Shown: positions 9,978-20,794 of the stretch, in pieces
Numbering within the stretch: position 1 is the first letter of the stretch
Layout: each line of letters begins with the position of its first letter
From: Diphasiastrum complanatum
Taxonomy: Eukaryota > Streptophyta > Lycopodiopsida > Lycopodiales > Lycopodiaceae
NCBI GenBank assembly: GCA_029204225.1
Contig: CM055095.1
Span: 22,721,633 to 22,772,632 of the forward strand
Direction: 5' to 3'
Length of the DNA stretch: 51,000 nt
The notes under the pieces: model-generated
What the model was told of the DNA's origin: nothing
The model's input: only the letters and a program-made list of their open reading frames with translations
The model's database searches: none
Program-made: the position numbers and the translations under genes

Positions 9978-10930
9978 AAGTTTTATTAATGTCTTTTCCA
10001 TGCCAAAAGGCATATAAGACCAAATGGAGTACATGTCAAGTATGTGAAAACCATGGGAGCGTATATAAACGTCTCCAAGAAAAAACTATGCATAAAAGAG
10101 AAATGAACAACATAACTATAAACTATAAATTGCCAACCGTCCATATAGCTGCTAGGAGTAGAGTAATATCATGTATTGCTGCTGCTGAAGAAAGATGTGA
10201 TACGAGCCGCAACATGAGGTAACATGGACTGTCGCTGACGTCGTCTAGGAGGGTGAAAACTGTGTGCTCTCGTAACATGGCGTGAAGTGCGAACTGCAGC
10301 ATGATTATGAGTGATACATCGTCTCTGACATCGGTGAGGTGGTATGTCATCGTCATCGTCATCAGACCGTGTCCGTCTCCTGGTGAAGAAGGATGTAATT
10401 TGAGCCTGAGAGCTAGGATGTGGCTGGTTAGCTGACTGGTACATATCCTGGTGCAGCAAGACCATCTCTCGTAATAGATAGTGATATCGCCCTCTAATCT
10501 CATAATATATGGGGCATCTGAAGATGAAATGCTCGTCGGACTCTATCTCATGAAGGGGACATAGCAGGCATAGTCTCTCCTCTCGTGGTGTACCTTGGAA
10601 TCTACCTGTCTCAATATCCAGCTGATGGGAGGAGACTCTAAACTGTCCCAAAGTGAAACGGAGACCGTGTGATAGCCCAGAGGACAAATAGCGAGGTAAA
10701 ACTGGATGACCAGTGGCATCCTGCTCTAGAAAGTGAGTCTGGTAGTAGTTAGGCTTAACCCCCAGTTGATGTCGCCAAGTATGGTCGAGATATGCTCTGT
10801 ATAAAAAGCGTCTAATGTACTGGTGTGTACCCAAAGGGAGATCAGTGATAGTGATACCAAATACTTCCACGAGGAAGTGTGATGCCTGAGAGAAGCATGA
10901 TAGCTTGTATCCCTGAGTCTAAAGGTGATG
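9975..10930 (-). mobile_element. LINE copy 2, 5'-truncated
   Basis: A minus-strand copy containing only the C-terminal coding part and 3' end of the same LINE family as copy 1. The 3' end (CTTTTGGCATGGAAAAGAC, then ATTAATAAAA) matches copies 1 and 3. Both ends abut GA tracts (9894-9974 and 10952-11021). A 22-bp unit ending in the GA run is duplicated at the 5' junction (about 10919-10960). Confidence 0.85.
10169..10870 (-). pseudogene. LINE copy 2 C-terminal coding remnant
   Basis: A 233-codon frame without internal stops. It contains LPLGTHQYIRRFLYRAYLD, a GLSHGLRFTLGQFRVSSHQL block, the zinc motif CLLC...DEHFIFRCPIYYE, an acidic Asp run and the SFFSSSNT end. This is the best preserved version of the LINE C-terminus in the window and aligns with 2155-1003. 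It lacks endonuclease and RT because of 5' truncation, so it is a remnant rather than an active gene. Confidence 0.8.
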
Positions 10931-10947
10931 AGAGAGAGATCTAAAGG

Positions 10948-10951
<4 letters not shown>

Positions 10952-11021
<70 letters not shown>
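10952..11021. repeat. (GA)n microsatellite at the 5' junction of LINE copy 2
   Basis: About 70 bp of GA directly beyond the truncated 5' end of LINE copy 2. Confidence 0.9.
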
Positions 11022-11025
<4 letters not shown>

Positions 11026-11216
11026 CACTTGCCCTAATTCCGACAAATATTGCAAATTTAACAACTGGCACTGGAGAAAACAAAAAATGAAGTGGAAGGA
11101 AAGAAGAAGAACAAGCTTATTGCCTATGTAGACCAAAGGTACATAACACTAAAAGAGTAGATTTCAAGCATGGTCAAATAATACTCTAATATAAGGAGCA
11201 TAAAATGCCTCCAAGG

Positions 11217-11219
<3 letters not shown>

Positions 11220-11291
<72 letters not shown>
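11220..11291. repeat. (CT)n microsatellite
   Basis: About 72 bp of CT. Unlike the LINE tails, it is not preceded by the LINE 3' end on either strand. Confidence 0.9.
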
Positions 11292-11293
<2 letters not shown>

Positions 11294-11530
11294 CTATGGC
11301 TTTCCGTACGAAAATCTCCCCCGGGGCTCTCCCTTTTCACCCGCCCCACCCCCATGCTATTATTGTTGTTGGCAGTTGCAGCAACTCCTCGCTGCTTCTT
11401 CTTTTTCATTTGCTTCTTCCTCCTCGACTACATTTTCTTCTTCCTCACCTGTTAGTGATCCAACTCTTATTATCATATACCCTTCTTCTCAGGAACCCCA
11501 CACTCCCACAAAAGTAGTTGAATCCTAAGT
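11292..11530 (+). other. Pyrimidine-rich, locally GC-rich segment; possible 5' UTR or exon
   Basis: Follows the CT tract with a CpG-containing stretch and then TTCTTC-rich sequence, a composition common in plant 5' leaders. Short frames are open through it but resemble no protein, and no N-terminal STAR (QUA1) motif is present. It lies about 1.5 kb before the first visible KH exon. Treat as a guess. Confidence 0.2.
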
Positions 11531-11879
11531 TGCATCTAGCTTCAAGTATTGTAGGACTTCCAAGCAATGGAGACAATGTTACCTTAACCATCCGTTTTGG
11601 ATCCCTAGACAGTCATTGAGATGCTTTATGTTTTAGAGTCAAGCTACGGGGTTCTCAAATCCATATGGATAATGATCTTACTTATGTATATTCAGGTTGA
11701 GGAGAGGCGTAAAGCCTTCCAACAAGCCATATTGACATGTAGACGTGTTATCGACAAGGATAGTCAAATTTATTACGTGGACTATACGCCTACAGATTCT
11801 AGGAAATAGGGAGTTGCTGCCTGATATTGGGAGCATCCAAAATCAAATCCACCAGGCCTAGATTAGTACACCTTCACCA

Positions 11880-12472
11880 GTCACATTGCGCTCACGTGTT
11901 ACATACGAGGATCCACGCTATGTTGCACTCATATTATGAGAGATGCTTTCACTACGAAAAAATCTCTAGCCTTCTGATTAGAGTACCTCAGACACAACCT
12001 CAAATCACCTCCTTTTTTCTCCAGACGACGACCACGATCAAATCTAGAGTCAGAGGATGATAGGGATGATGATGACATGACCTCTCATAGAACTCAAAGA
12101 CAAGGCACTTCCCGGAGATACATTGCGCCAAATTTACTCGTCCTACCACAAGGAGAGGTCCCTCTCACATTCGGCAACATATCCCAGCTTTACCTCTTAC
12201 TGCAGCCTGTATCACATCTTTCTTCATTAGCAACATCAACATCACCACCACCTCTAGCACATGATTTGAGGATTTATACCACTATACATAGTGATATCAT
12301 TGTTGACACTTTTGTTTTTTCTTTTATCGTTGGTATTAGTACTTAATTTTACATCACTTGCATTTTTCTTTTATAACGTCAAAGACTTTTTTCATATGCT
12401 TCCACTTGTACTACACACTTGACATGTACTTATTCGTCTTATATGCTTTTTGGCATGGAAAGGACATCAATA

Positions 12473-12475
<3 letters not shown>
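11880..12475 (+). mobile_element. LINE copy 3, 5'-truncated
   Basis: A plus-strand remnant of the same LINE family. The segment TACGAGGATCCACGCTATGT (near 11906) matches the coding strand of copy 1 (near 1400), followed by the same serine-rich tail in shifted frames. The 3' end reads CTTTTTGGCATGGAAAGGAC, then ATCAATAAAG directly into (CT)n. The 5' boundary is approximate. It lies just upstream of the KH exons, probably in their first intron, in the sense orientation. Confidence 0.75.

Positions 12476-12528
<53 letters not shown>
12476..12528. repeat. (CT)n microsatellite, 3' tail of LINE copy 3
   Basis: About 53 bp of CT starting immediately after AATAAAG of the LINE 3' end. Confidence 0.9.
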
Positions 12529-12530
<2 letters not shown>

Positions 12531-12994
12531 CGTGTTCTTATTGGATTATTAGTGTTCTCTGGATTTTGGCTTGTAAGTTAGTACCATTTGTCCATGATGT
12601 AAATTTCTACCTAAGCGGTATTTCTATAGAAGCCTAATTTGGCACTCCCAATGGTTGATCAATCTAACTTGCTAAGAATTACCTAGCCTGATCTTGGTTG
12701 CCTTCTTGTCCCTTTTGCTGGAGTTGTGAAAGGTTAACTAAATTTGGCTAGAGGTGCCTTTCATATTGTCCTTCATCAGCCTTGAAGAGAAGTGGTGCCC
12801 ACCTTTTGCTAATTATGTTTGTTATTCGTTATTTACGTGACACTATTTACAACTTTGTGTTATATCTTTAATCCTAGTTCAATTAAGTATTATGTACAAT
12901 ATGTAGCCACAAAATTATGAACATTTGATCAATGTTAAGATTCAAACTTCAGTACATATATGGAAAGTCTTATGGTGATCTCATCACATTGCAG

Positions 12995-15900
12995 CGGTCA
13001 ACTTTGACACACACATCACTGGGTTGGAATGGAGCACCAGGAGGTGCTGCAGTGCCTGTTATAAAGAAGACTCTGAAGATTGAAGTGCCTGTTGACAAGT
13101 ATCCCAGTGTGAGTCTCAATAACTTTGTTATTTTCACAAAGTGGAAAAAGTGGTTTATTAAATATTATCAATTAGATTCATGCATACTTAAGGTCATAAG
13201 TGTGAAAAGAATATGGATGGCTTTTGGTTCTAGCAGATTTGAGGTTTCGACTAACCTTAACTTTTGCCATTGGGAATGCTCTTTGAATGCAGTTTAACTT
13301 TGTGGGTCGTATACTTGGTCCTAGAGGAAATTCTTTGAAGCGTGTTGAACAATCAACAGGCTGTCGTGTGATGATCAGAGGACGTGGGTCTATCAAAGAC
13401 ACTGCTAAGGTAATCTTTGGGGTTTCTCAATTTGATTATGCTCTCTAGTAAGTCTTCCTTTTGCCAGTCAAAAAGTCCTCAAAGTTCTGTTTTTGATCAA
13501 TTGCTGATTAATGCCTAAAATCATACACATTACGCTAACATCTTGCATGAAAGTACAAGGCCTAACGTAGAGAATGCCTAAAGAAATATATTTCCCTAAT
13601 CCTACTCTCTACTTGGAGAAGGCCCTATTGACAAACATCCCCAAGGTTGATTGCACCAGTGATTCGAATATTGTCATTGCAGGTCCACATCGCCAGACCT
13701 TGTTTGAAGATCAACTTTCACAGATCATACTTGCAATCAAACTCTGAATCATCCTCTCTGCCTCATCTACATTTATGAGCAATATTGTTAATGTTATTAC
13801 CCTGGTATGACTCAAAAAAATGCAGGGAACCAAAAAAATCCATACCAAAAACATTCAAAAATTCCATTAGTTTTATTTTTATTTTTATTGCTTTTTGATT
13901 AAAAACCTTTGGAATCCGGATATTTGGAGCTATGTGTCACTAGCATTGCTTCTTTTCTCTGTTGCTCATGAAATGATCACCAAGACAGAGAGTCATCTGC
14001 AGTGGATTTAGCAGCGATACAAAACTGCTACAAAGAGATGATGGAGTTTCATTAGGGTGAGCATGTAAACTGGCATGTCAGCTTTGCTAGACTCCGCCTT
14101 GTTGAGGGTCAGGCTCAGATATAGAAGCTTGCACCTCATTGTTATGGACCTTTTCAGATCCTTATGTGCCTCGGTCCAATCAATATCACTTTTGAATGTG
14201 GAGAGGTCCACATCCATACACCCAGAGGCTATTACAATAGTAAATACCTTGTGGTATATTTGTTTTGCCACATTATCATTGTATTTTTGACACCTTTGTT
14301 GTGCTACTATTCGACCATGATGGGAATAGTGCCCTTTTCCCATGACATTTTTGGTTGGTACACGTGGCGTGATACATATTTCGCTGCTGCAACATTGTTA
14401 TTACACTTATCGCCTATGGCAATCATCGTTATATTTGTTTTGCTATAGTCGACCATGATGGGGTTAGTGCGCTTCTCCCATGACATTTTTCATCTGTACA
14501 TATTGCATGATACATATTTCTCTGCTTAACATTATTATTACGCTTATTGTTCTTTTAGCATCCTTGGCTGATCTGTATGGCTTGGAGTTTCAACAACTGT
14601 TCTTGTTATACAGCTTCCATTTCATGTTTTTGCTATACTTCAAACATATATATTTTTGGCAACTCCTCCACTTAGCATTTTCATATGCAACTCATCCATA
14701 ATTACCTTTATTGTGGGCCATTTTGTTAGCAGTGGACGCACAAGTTGTGACAAGTACAAATTATATAGGGGGCTTGATCTGACCTCGTCATTCTTTTCAC
14801 ATGGTCATTTACTAAGCTGGTCCCATGGCCGTTTTCATGAATTAAGTGGATAAGTTGAGATTGAGTGGGTTAGTGACCAATCAGTAGGGTGTAGACCGTC
14901 TCGAGACACTGACCCTGATTTAGTAGCTTCTTGGAAGGTTCCCTTGAGATCCTTTGGTATGATTTAAGTGGAGTACCTTCTACCTGGCAGGCATCTGCAG
15001 GTGATTAATTTGATATTATACATTTCTATGTACAAGACTTGTAGTTACTAGTTTGTAGGAGGGCTTTTGTTAGCAGCCAAGAATTATGGACATATGAGTA
15101 GGAGCAGTATAGACTATATCTGGGCATATGAGCCCCGTCATTGTTTTTCGCATGGTCATTAACTAAGTTGACCGATGGTCCGAATTTTCATGAATGAAAT
15201 GGATAAGCAGAAATTGACTGCGCCAGTGAACAATCATTAGGGTGCAGTTCCTCTTGGGACACAATAGCCATGATTTGGTAGCTTCTTGGAAGGTTCCTTT
15301 GAGATCCTTTGGTGTGTTATAAATAGAGTACCTCACATATTGATACATATGTAGGAGACTTGGTTTGTGGGAGGGCTTTGGTAACATATTGATGATTGCA
15401 TTGAGTTCTTTTTAAGAGATTTTTGGACAATCTTTAGTTTGCTATCTATTTTCGCCGATGTGGTGCTCTATGCTTGATTTTTTTCATAACTATCCCCTAT
15501 TTGTAAGTCATCACATAATAGCGAGTTGTATGTGTATGGCAAAGCTTGGGACACTATGCACGTGATCACATACCTTGTTTTGGAAGCTGATTTATGTCTA
15601 GAGTCAGAGGCTCCTTTATTGTCAAGTCAGGCTTATTTACATCTGCATCGCCAAGGATCAACTTGAACCAACTCAATGTACAGTTGTGGATGGTGATTTA
15701 GGTCAAGTTCTACAAGTTTTAGTTGCTGCTTCAGCTAGTGTGAGGTGCCTGTACCCATTCTTTGCACACCAGAATTAGTGATTGTTCTTTTCAAGTGCCT
15801 AGTATTTGTGACTGGTTGCGATGAACATCAGTAACTACTATATAGAAATCAATCCTGTAAATCACAATCTCATCTGGTATTGATCTCTTTGCACACTGCT

Positions 15901-17339
15901 TTTGATATTGCTAACTGTGTCATTTGAATGTACAAATATTAGGTGAGGGTTATTTGTAGGTGCTTTGGGGAAGTAATTCTCATGTGTCAGGTTTAATTAT
16001 TTGTTCTTGATTTTTGCTTTGAGGTTTACCCCTTTAATGTAACTTTTTACGTAGCGTTATATCATCTGAGAATCCCATGGACCTATTTTGTTTAAAAATG
16101 GGATGGTCGATGAGATAAGGTGTCAATCGTGCTATGACAAAGACAGTGTAAGGTCCTCCTTACTCTTCTAATCTCAGTAAGGTCAGATTTTCTTTACATT
16201 ACATCAAGTTTTACGGGCAAATGGACTGGTTATTTTTTACGTTTTATTGATTGTTAGTGTGTGGGGCACTTTGTGAGATTTATAGAATAGATACCTTCAA
16301 AGGCTCCCAATTCCTAGGGCTTCTATCTGTCTGCTGAGTCTAGGTGTGTAAAATCTTGCAACTGTTTCCTAGCATGATTACAACTATTTTCCACCTTAAG
16401 TGTGATGGGTTTGAACATGTTCTGTAAAGGTTTTGAATTTTTTTACCATGCTATGGATTGCTTCTAAGAACAAGAGATCTAATATAATCAAGATCCTCAC
16501 TGAAATTTCCAACGTGGTTAAAATATCGACTTTGGTTTTGCAACCTGCTGAACTATAATGTTTAAGATTTAGAATCTCGAATCACCTGGGCAATATGGTG
16601 CCAGATTAGAGAGTCACGACCGTCAAGTCTATTCCCCATTATTGAAATGGAATCAATAATCATTGATTGCTAAGGTCTGCTGATTGGTTTGTCCTGTTAG
16701 TAATTTGCAGGAAGAAAAGATGAGAGACAAGCCAGGCTATGAACATCTCAACGAGCCTTTACATATACTTGTTGAGGCAGAGCTACCTGCAAGTGTCGTA
16801 GAGACCCACTTGAAATATGCAAGGGAAATTCTACAGGAATTTTTGAAGCCACCCGTGGTAGGCATTTTCAGAATGCAGCACTTACTAAGATTCGATTAAG
16901 GGTTTTTCATGTGATGTAAGTAAGATTTGATTAAGGGTGTTTTGATATGACTCAAGGGCTGTCAAACATTTGTTGATTATGAAAGCATGCATGGTAAAAA
17001 CAATAATTGAGCTCTTTCAAGGTTGAAGTTTGCCAGCTTCTGTATTGTGTTTCACTCTCAAGGTTCCATGTTTTATTCTTGCCATAACTTCTTTATTTTT
17101 GTCAGTCAATTTACAGGTACATGTGATTTGGTAGTTTTATTCTGCTTGTTGATCATTTTAGATGTTGTTTTTCTTTTCTGCGTCAGGATGAGACTATGGA
17201 TGCTATGAAGAAGGCACAACTACGTGAGCTTGCAATTTTGAATGGTACTTTAAGAGAGGATAGTCCCGGACTACTGACTGGTGCAACGACACCTTTCAAC
17301 AACCCTGGGATGAAGCGCCCTAAACACGGCAGTAGTTGA
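12995..17339 (+). CDS. KH-domain RNA-binding protein, QKI/STAR type (3' exons)
   Basis: Four exons join in phase 0: 12995-13108, 13293-13409, 16711-16857 and 17187-17339 (TGA 17337-17339), 176 residues in all. Acceptors end in TTGCAG/TGCAG/GTCAG, and donors read GTGAGT, GTAATC and GTAGGC. Exon 1 shown here gives the linker ending VPVDKYPS. Exon 2 holds the KH core, [19 protein letters not shown] with the GPRG (GxxG) RNA-contact loop. Exon 3 completes KH ([18 protein letters not shown]). Exon 4 carries the QUA2-like [14 protein letters not shown] and a KRPK end. Plant relatives are about 280-310 residues, so the N-terminal exon with the QUA1 dimerisation segment is missing from what I can see. 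The family binds single-stranded RNA, probably in the nucleus, in splicing or flowering control. It is similar to Arabidopsis At4g26480/At5g56140-type proteins (from memory). Confidence 0.9.
14311..14545 (+). repeat. Direct repeat, period 138 bp
   Basis: TCGACCATGATGGG at 14311 recurs at 14449, followed in both copies by CCCATGACATTTTT and GATACATATTTC. Divergence is moderate. Confidence 0.75.
14781..15390 (+). repeat. Imperfect tandem duplication, period ~350 bp
   Basis: The block from 14781 (CTCGTCATTC...CATGGTCATT, then GTAGCTTCTTGGAAGGTTCC) recurs from 15131 in the same order with many substitutions. The later GGAGGGCTTTTG segment is also repeated (about 15057 and 15370). Confidence 0.8.
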
Positions 17340-18546
17340 CCCACTAGATACTCTTGCCATGAGGGCTTTCATGGTGGAACTGGATGGAGGTTTTCAGGAG
17401 TGGCAACAGCATGTTAAATGCTCATATGCTGAAGAGTTTCTTCTGGTTGTGGTGGTACCAATATGCAGTCCCAATGTTAAAAACACGAGAGTATTTGGTG
17501 TTTTGAATGAACTTCAACACTGGGAGGAAAATGAAAGGTGCTATATTGTGCAACAGTTGTAGTAGGAAATTTTGACCTGGGCCTAGGCCTAATTTTTACA
17601 ATTAATTATCAAAGCTAAGTTTCTTGCTGACTCGCCGACATTTTCTATACTTTTGAAAGCCTTGTATTCATCTCTTTATACAAATCTGTAATGTGAATGT
17701 ACACAACTGGACATGTGAGTGATTCTGAAATAGTTGTTATTCTCTTTTTTCTCAACCTGATAATGCTAATCTGCATGCTTTTCATGTTTTCTGTTTCATT
17801 CATGGTCTTTGATGTGGCAATCTGATGCTTCTTTTGTTTTCTGTTTCATTCATGTTAATCAAGATCCTTTTTTATGTTCACTAGTCCACTTGTATGTATG
17901 TTCTTTTTGGTAGAGCTCCCCACCTTTTATATTGTTGAAAATAGTTGAGCTTTACTTGGAGAAGTATTTTAAAATTGAGAATAGTGTAAAATAGCTCAAA
18001 TTAGAAACTTGTGTGTGATGCCACAAGAAAGCCTATCTTGCTTGATGGCCAATTTCCTTCAAAAAAATTGAGGCTTTGTACATCATTTAGGAAGCAAATG
18101 TACCTCAATGATTATGTGTAATTGACAGCAAGGTTTTTGCTGTTATGGAATCGTAGTACAAAAAATCTGACATGCTGGAAGGCCCATTCTCTTAATCTAC
18201 AAGATTGCAAAGACTTGGTACAAGGAAGCAAGTGTAAATATTTATCTTTCTTACGCTGTAAGAAAATAGTTGAAACTGAGGCAAAAAATAGATACTTCAC
18301 ATAGGCTTCTTAGTCACAGACTCTAAAGTCAAGACAGACACATTCTGTTTATTATTGAGGAATAATTGTGATGACATGATTGAGTTTCAGATCAATGATG
18401 CATAAAATCAGTTACAAGCTGTGTGAGCTTTACTCATAGGTGCTTAAGCATCCATTCATGTTAAATTTTACATTAAGTGTAAAATCAGTGTGATCTTTAT
18501 GTAGGCGTTCCATCACAAGTTTGTTTCAAAATTATAGAAAATGTCC
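17340..18546. other. KH 3' UTR and intergenic DNA
   Basis: The first few hundred bases are the likely 3' UTR. A clear AATAAA is not seen in the expected place, and plant signals are often degenerate. A 67-codon frame at 17359 has no recognisable domain. No other gene was found. Confidence 0.5.
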
Positions 18547-18732
18547 ATCGCAGTGGGCGTGTATGGGTAGAGTTGTTGATTGCCACCAAAAAGATGTAGG
18601 CTCGAATCTTGACCATTATGTAGTGTGACATCTAAGAAGCTTAGCTCCGTAAATGACATTGCCAAGTCGTGTATGTTGTATATAACGATCACTAATTGTT
18701 TAACATGTATGCAAAAAAAAAAAAAAAAAAAA
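18547..18732 (+). mobile_element. tRNA-like SINE with poly(A) tail
   Basis: About 185 bp. An A-box-like TGGGTAGAGTTG sits at 18564-18575, GCCACCAAAAAGATGT follows, and a B-box-like GCTCGAATC sits at 18600-18608. This arrangement is typical of tRNA-derived plant SINEs with an internal pol III promoter. The element ends in a run of 20 A (18713-18732). A clear target duplication was not found. It codes for nothing and would depend on a LINE for movement. Confidence 0.6.
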
Positions 18733-18964
18733 TCTCAATTTTCTAGAAGTTGTTCTAGGGTAGAGAATGTAGGTACAAGTACCCTTGAGCCATTTTGTTG
18801 TGTAAGGTGTAGAGAACCTACACTTACACTCGTCAGTGAGAGGACCCTCCTTTGTAACTAGTCACCATGCACCAAATCACCAAAAAAGTTGGTGCAATCC
18901 AAGAAAACTTATACTTTTGTTGAATGCTCAGATTTGATCCATCCTTTCACATCCAAATAATCAG

Positions 18965-20690
18965 CATACTCTCTTTTCTATGCACGGGTTTCAAACCACT
19001 TTAACCTTTTGATTTGACAAAATGAGTGCATCATTTACGTATAGAGCTATGTAAACTGAATTGACACCTATGTGTTTGGAAAAAACATTGCAGTCAGTTG
19101 AATTATTTGCAAAGCCTAATTGAATGAGATAAGCATTGATGCGTTCGAACCAAGCCCTTGTAGCTTGTTTCCAACCATAGATTGCGTCGTGCAGCTTGCA
19201 CACTTTGTGCTCTTGGCCCTTTGGGTGTACACAGCTCCTCTTCGACATAGCCATTGAGAAAGGCTGTTTTGACATCCATTAGATGCATCTCGAGGTCTTC
19301 GGCGGCTGCAAGTGCAATGAGAGCTTTGATTGACTGCATCTTGACAACAAGACTAAATATTTTTTGGTAATCCACTCCCTGGATTTGAGTGAATCCTTTG
19401 GCCACCAGCCTTGTCTTCTATTTTGCAATGGAACCATCAGAGTTGATCTTCTTCTTGAAGATCCACTTGTTGTCGATAACTCTCTTGTGAGTGAAGAAGT
19501 CAACCAAGCTCCAGTTCTGGTTTGATAAAAGTGAGTTGTACTCGCTTTCCATTGCTTTGCGCCACTTCATAGCATCCTTAAAGTTGATAGCTTCGGCCAG
19601 GGTCTCTGGATCTCGATCGATCTGAGGTACTGTCGACTGCTCAACTTCTGTAGCTCGAATTTCTTCGGCTACAGGTTATGTAGGAGGGACATCATGAGTG
19701 AAAGATTCGATGCTATGTAAGATAGGATGAAATGATACAACATCATTTGTTAATGGTTGTTTAAAGTCGTAGAATGCATCTTCTTTGAATATTACATCCC
19801 TAGAAACAAATGCTGGATGGATCATAAACTTTCTAAGCTTTATGTTCATCGGATAGCCAATGAAAATGTATTTATTTGACCTTTGGTCCAATTTCTTCCT
19901 AAGGTGGTTAGCAACATGAACAAAGCATATACAACCAACAATTTTAAGATGACTGACACTAGGTTTGTGTCCATGCCACACTTGATAGAGTTCTGCTATT
20001 GACTGCTTTTGTGCTGGATCTGTTCAGTAGATAACATGCTGTGACAATGGCTTTTACCCAAAATTTCGAAGGTAAATTGGATTGATGCAACATAGATCTG
20101 GCTGAATTAAGTAGTGTTCAATTCTTTCTTTTTGCAATTCCATTCTGCTGAGGTGAATAGGAGGTTGCAAATTGTCTTCGAATATCATGATCGGCCAGAT
20201 AGTCAGACATTTCATTTGAGATGTATTCACCACCACCATCGGATCAGAGTGCTTTCATCTTTATAGTCATCTATAAAGGTGATAAAGTAAAGTGCATCTC
20301 CTAAGGATGGAGTTGACATTGGACCGCAAAGATCACTATGCACAAGATCTAATACATGCTTTGTTTTGATGGAGTGTGTTATGGGGAATCTGCTTCTTGA
20401 ATGTTTGCCATAAATGCAAGACTCACAGAAAAATGATTTCTTATCTAAGAAAAAAATTCAATCCATCAACTAAATTGTTACAACGCATGTAAGAAAGGGA
20501 CATTGTATTAGCATGTCGTGCCACAATAATGCTTGATCGTTTACATTCTCATAAGAAGTAGTAGCTAGTGCATTAGAGTTAGAAAGTACATATAAGTTCC
20601 CAACTCGAGTGCAAGTAGTCAAACTAGCATCTTTGTCAAAGATTGTACACTACTCAGAAGAAAAAGTAACAGCGTACTCCAGATCCGTTT
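18965..20690 (-). pseudogene. Old copia pol fragment C
   Basis: Minus-strand pieces in several frames give, in order: a pre-integrase segment (TRVGNLYVLSN and LLWHDM near 20530), ESCIYGKHSRSRFPITHS, the integrase core start LVHSDLCGPMSTPS near 20340, an integrase C-terminal region (GCICFVHV, RSNKYIFIGYP, 19981-19676), and RT (GFTQIQGVDY, HLMDVKTAFLNGYVEEEL, 19405-19230). The fragment ends near YVND, where an active RT has YVDD. No gag, RNase H or LTR accompanies it. It belongs to a different copia lineage from the others here and is heavily decayed. Confidence 0.82.
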
Positions 20691-20794
20691 ATAGTTCAGA
20701 ACGACCTGCACACACCATCCCCACGCCTTGCATACATCCTCAGCTCCTTCTACATCATCCTCTACCCATAGCTTACCCATCGTCTCCACCTCCC

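Larger units (their letters stand above)
13410..16710 (+). other. Long 3.3-kb intron inside the KH domain
   Basis: Bounded by GTAATC at 13410 and a TTTGCAG acceptor at 16704-16710. It splits the KH domain after the SIKDTAK segment. It holds two direct-repeat blocks (period 138 bp near 14311; period 350 bp near 14781) and no recognisable gene. The neighbouring introns are 184 bp (13109-13292) and 329 bp (16858-17186). Confidence 0.8.

Noticed and set aside
10726-11136. Minus-strand frame containing QYLSEL, reminiscent of the STAR QUA1 segment
   Set aside because: It is on the opposite strand to the KH gene, matches only six residues, and most of the frame is translated CT repeat.
11621-11809. 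62-codon plus-strand frame upstream of LINE copy 3
   Set aside because: Could not be aligned by eye to the LINE or to a KH N-terminus; no evidence that it is coding.
17359-17562. 67-codon frame just after the KH stop codon
   Set aside because: Lies in the expected 3' UTR, has no recognisable domain and no separate gene signals.
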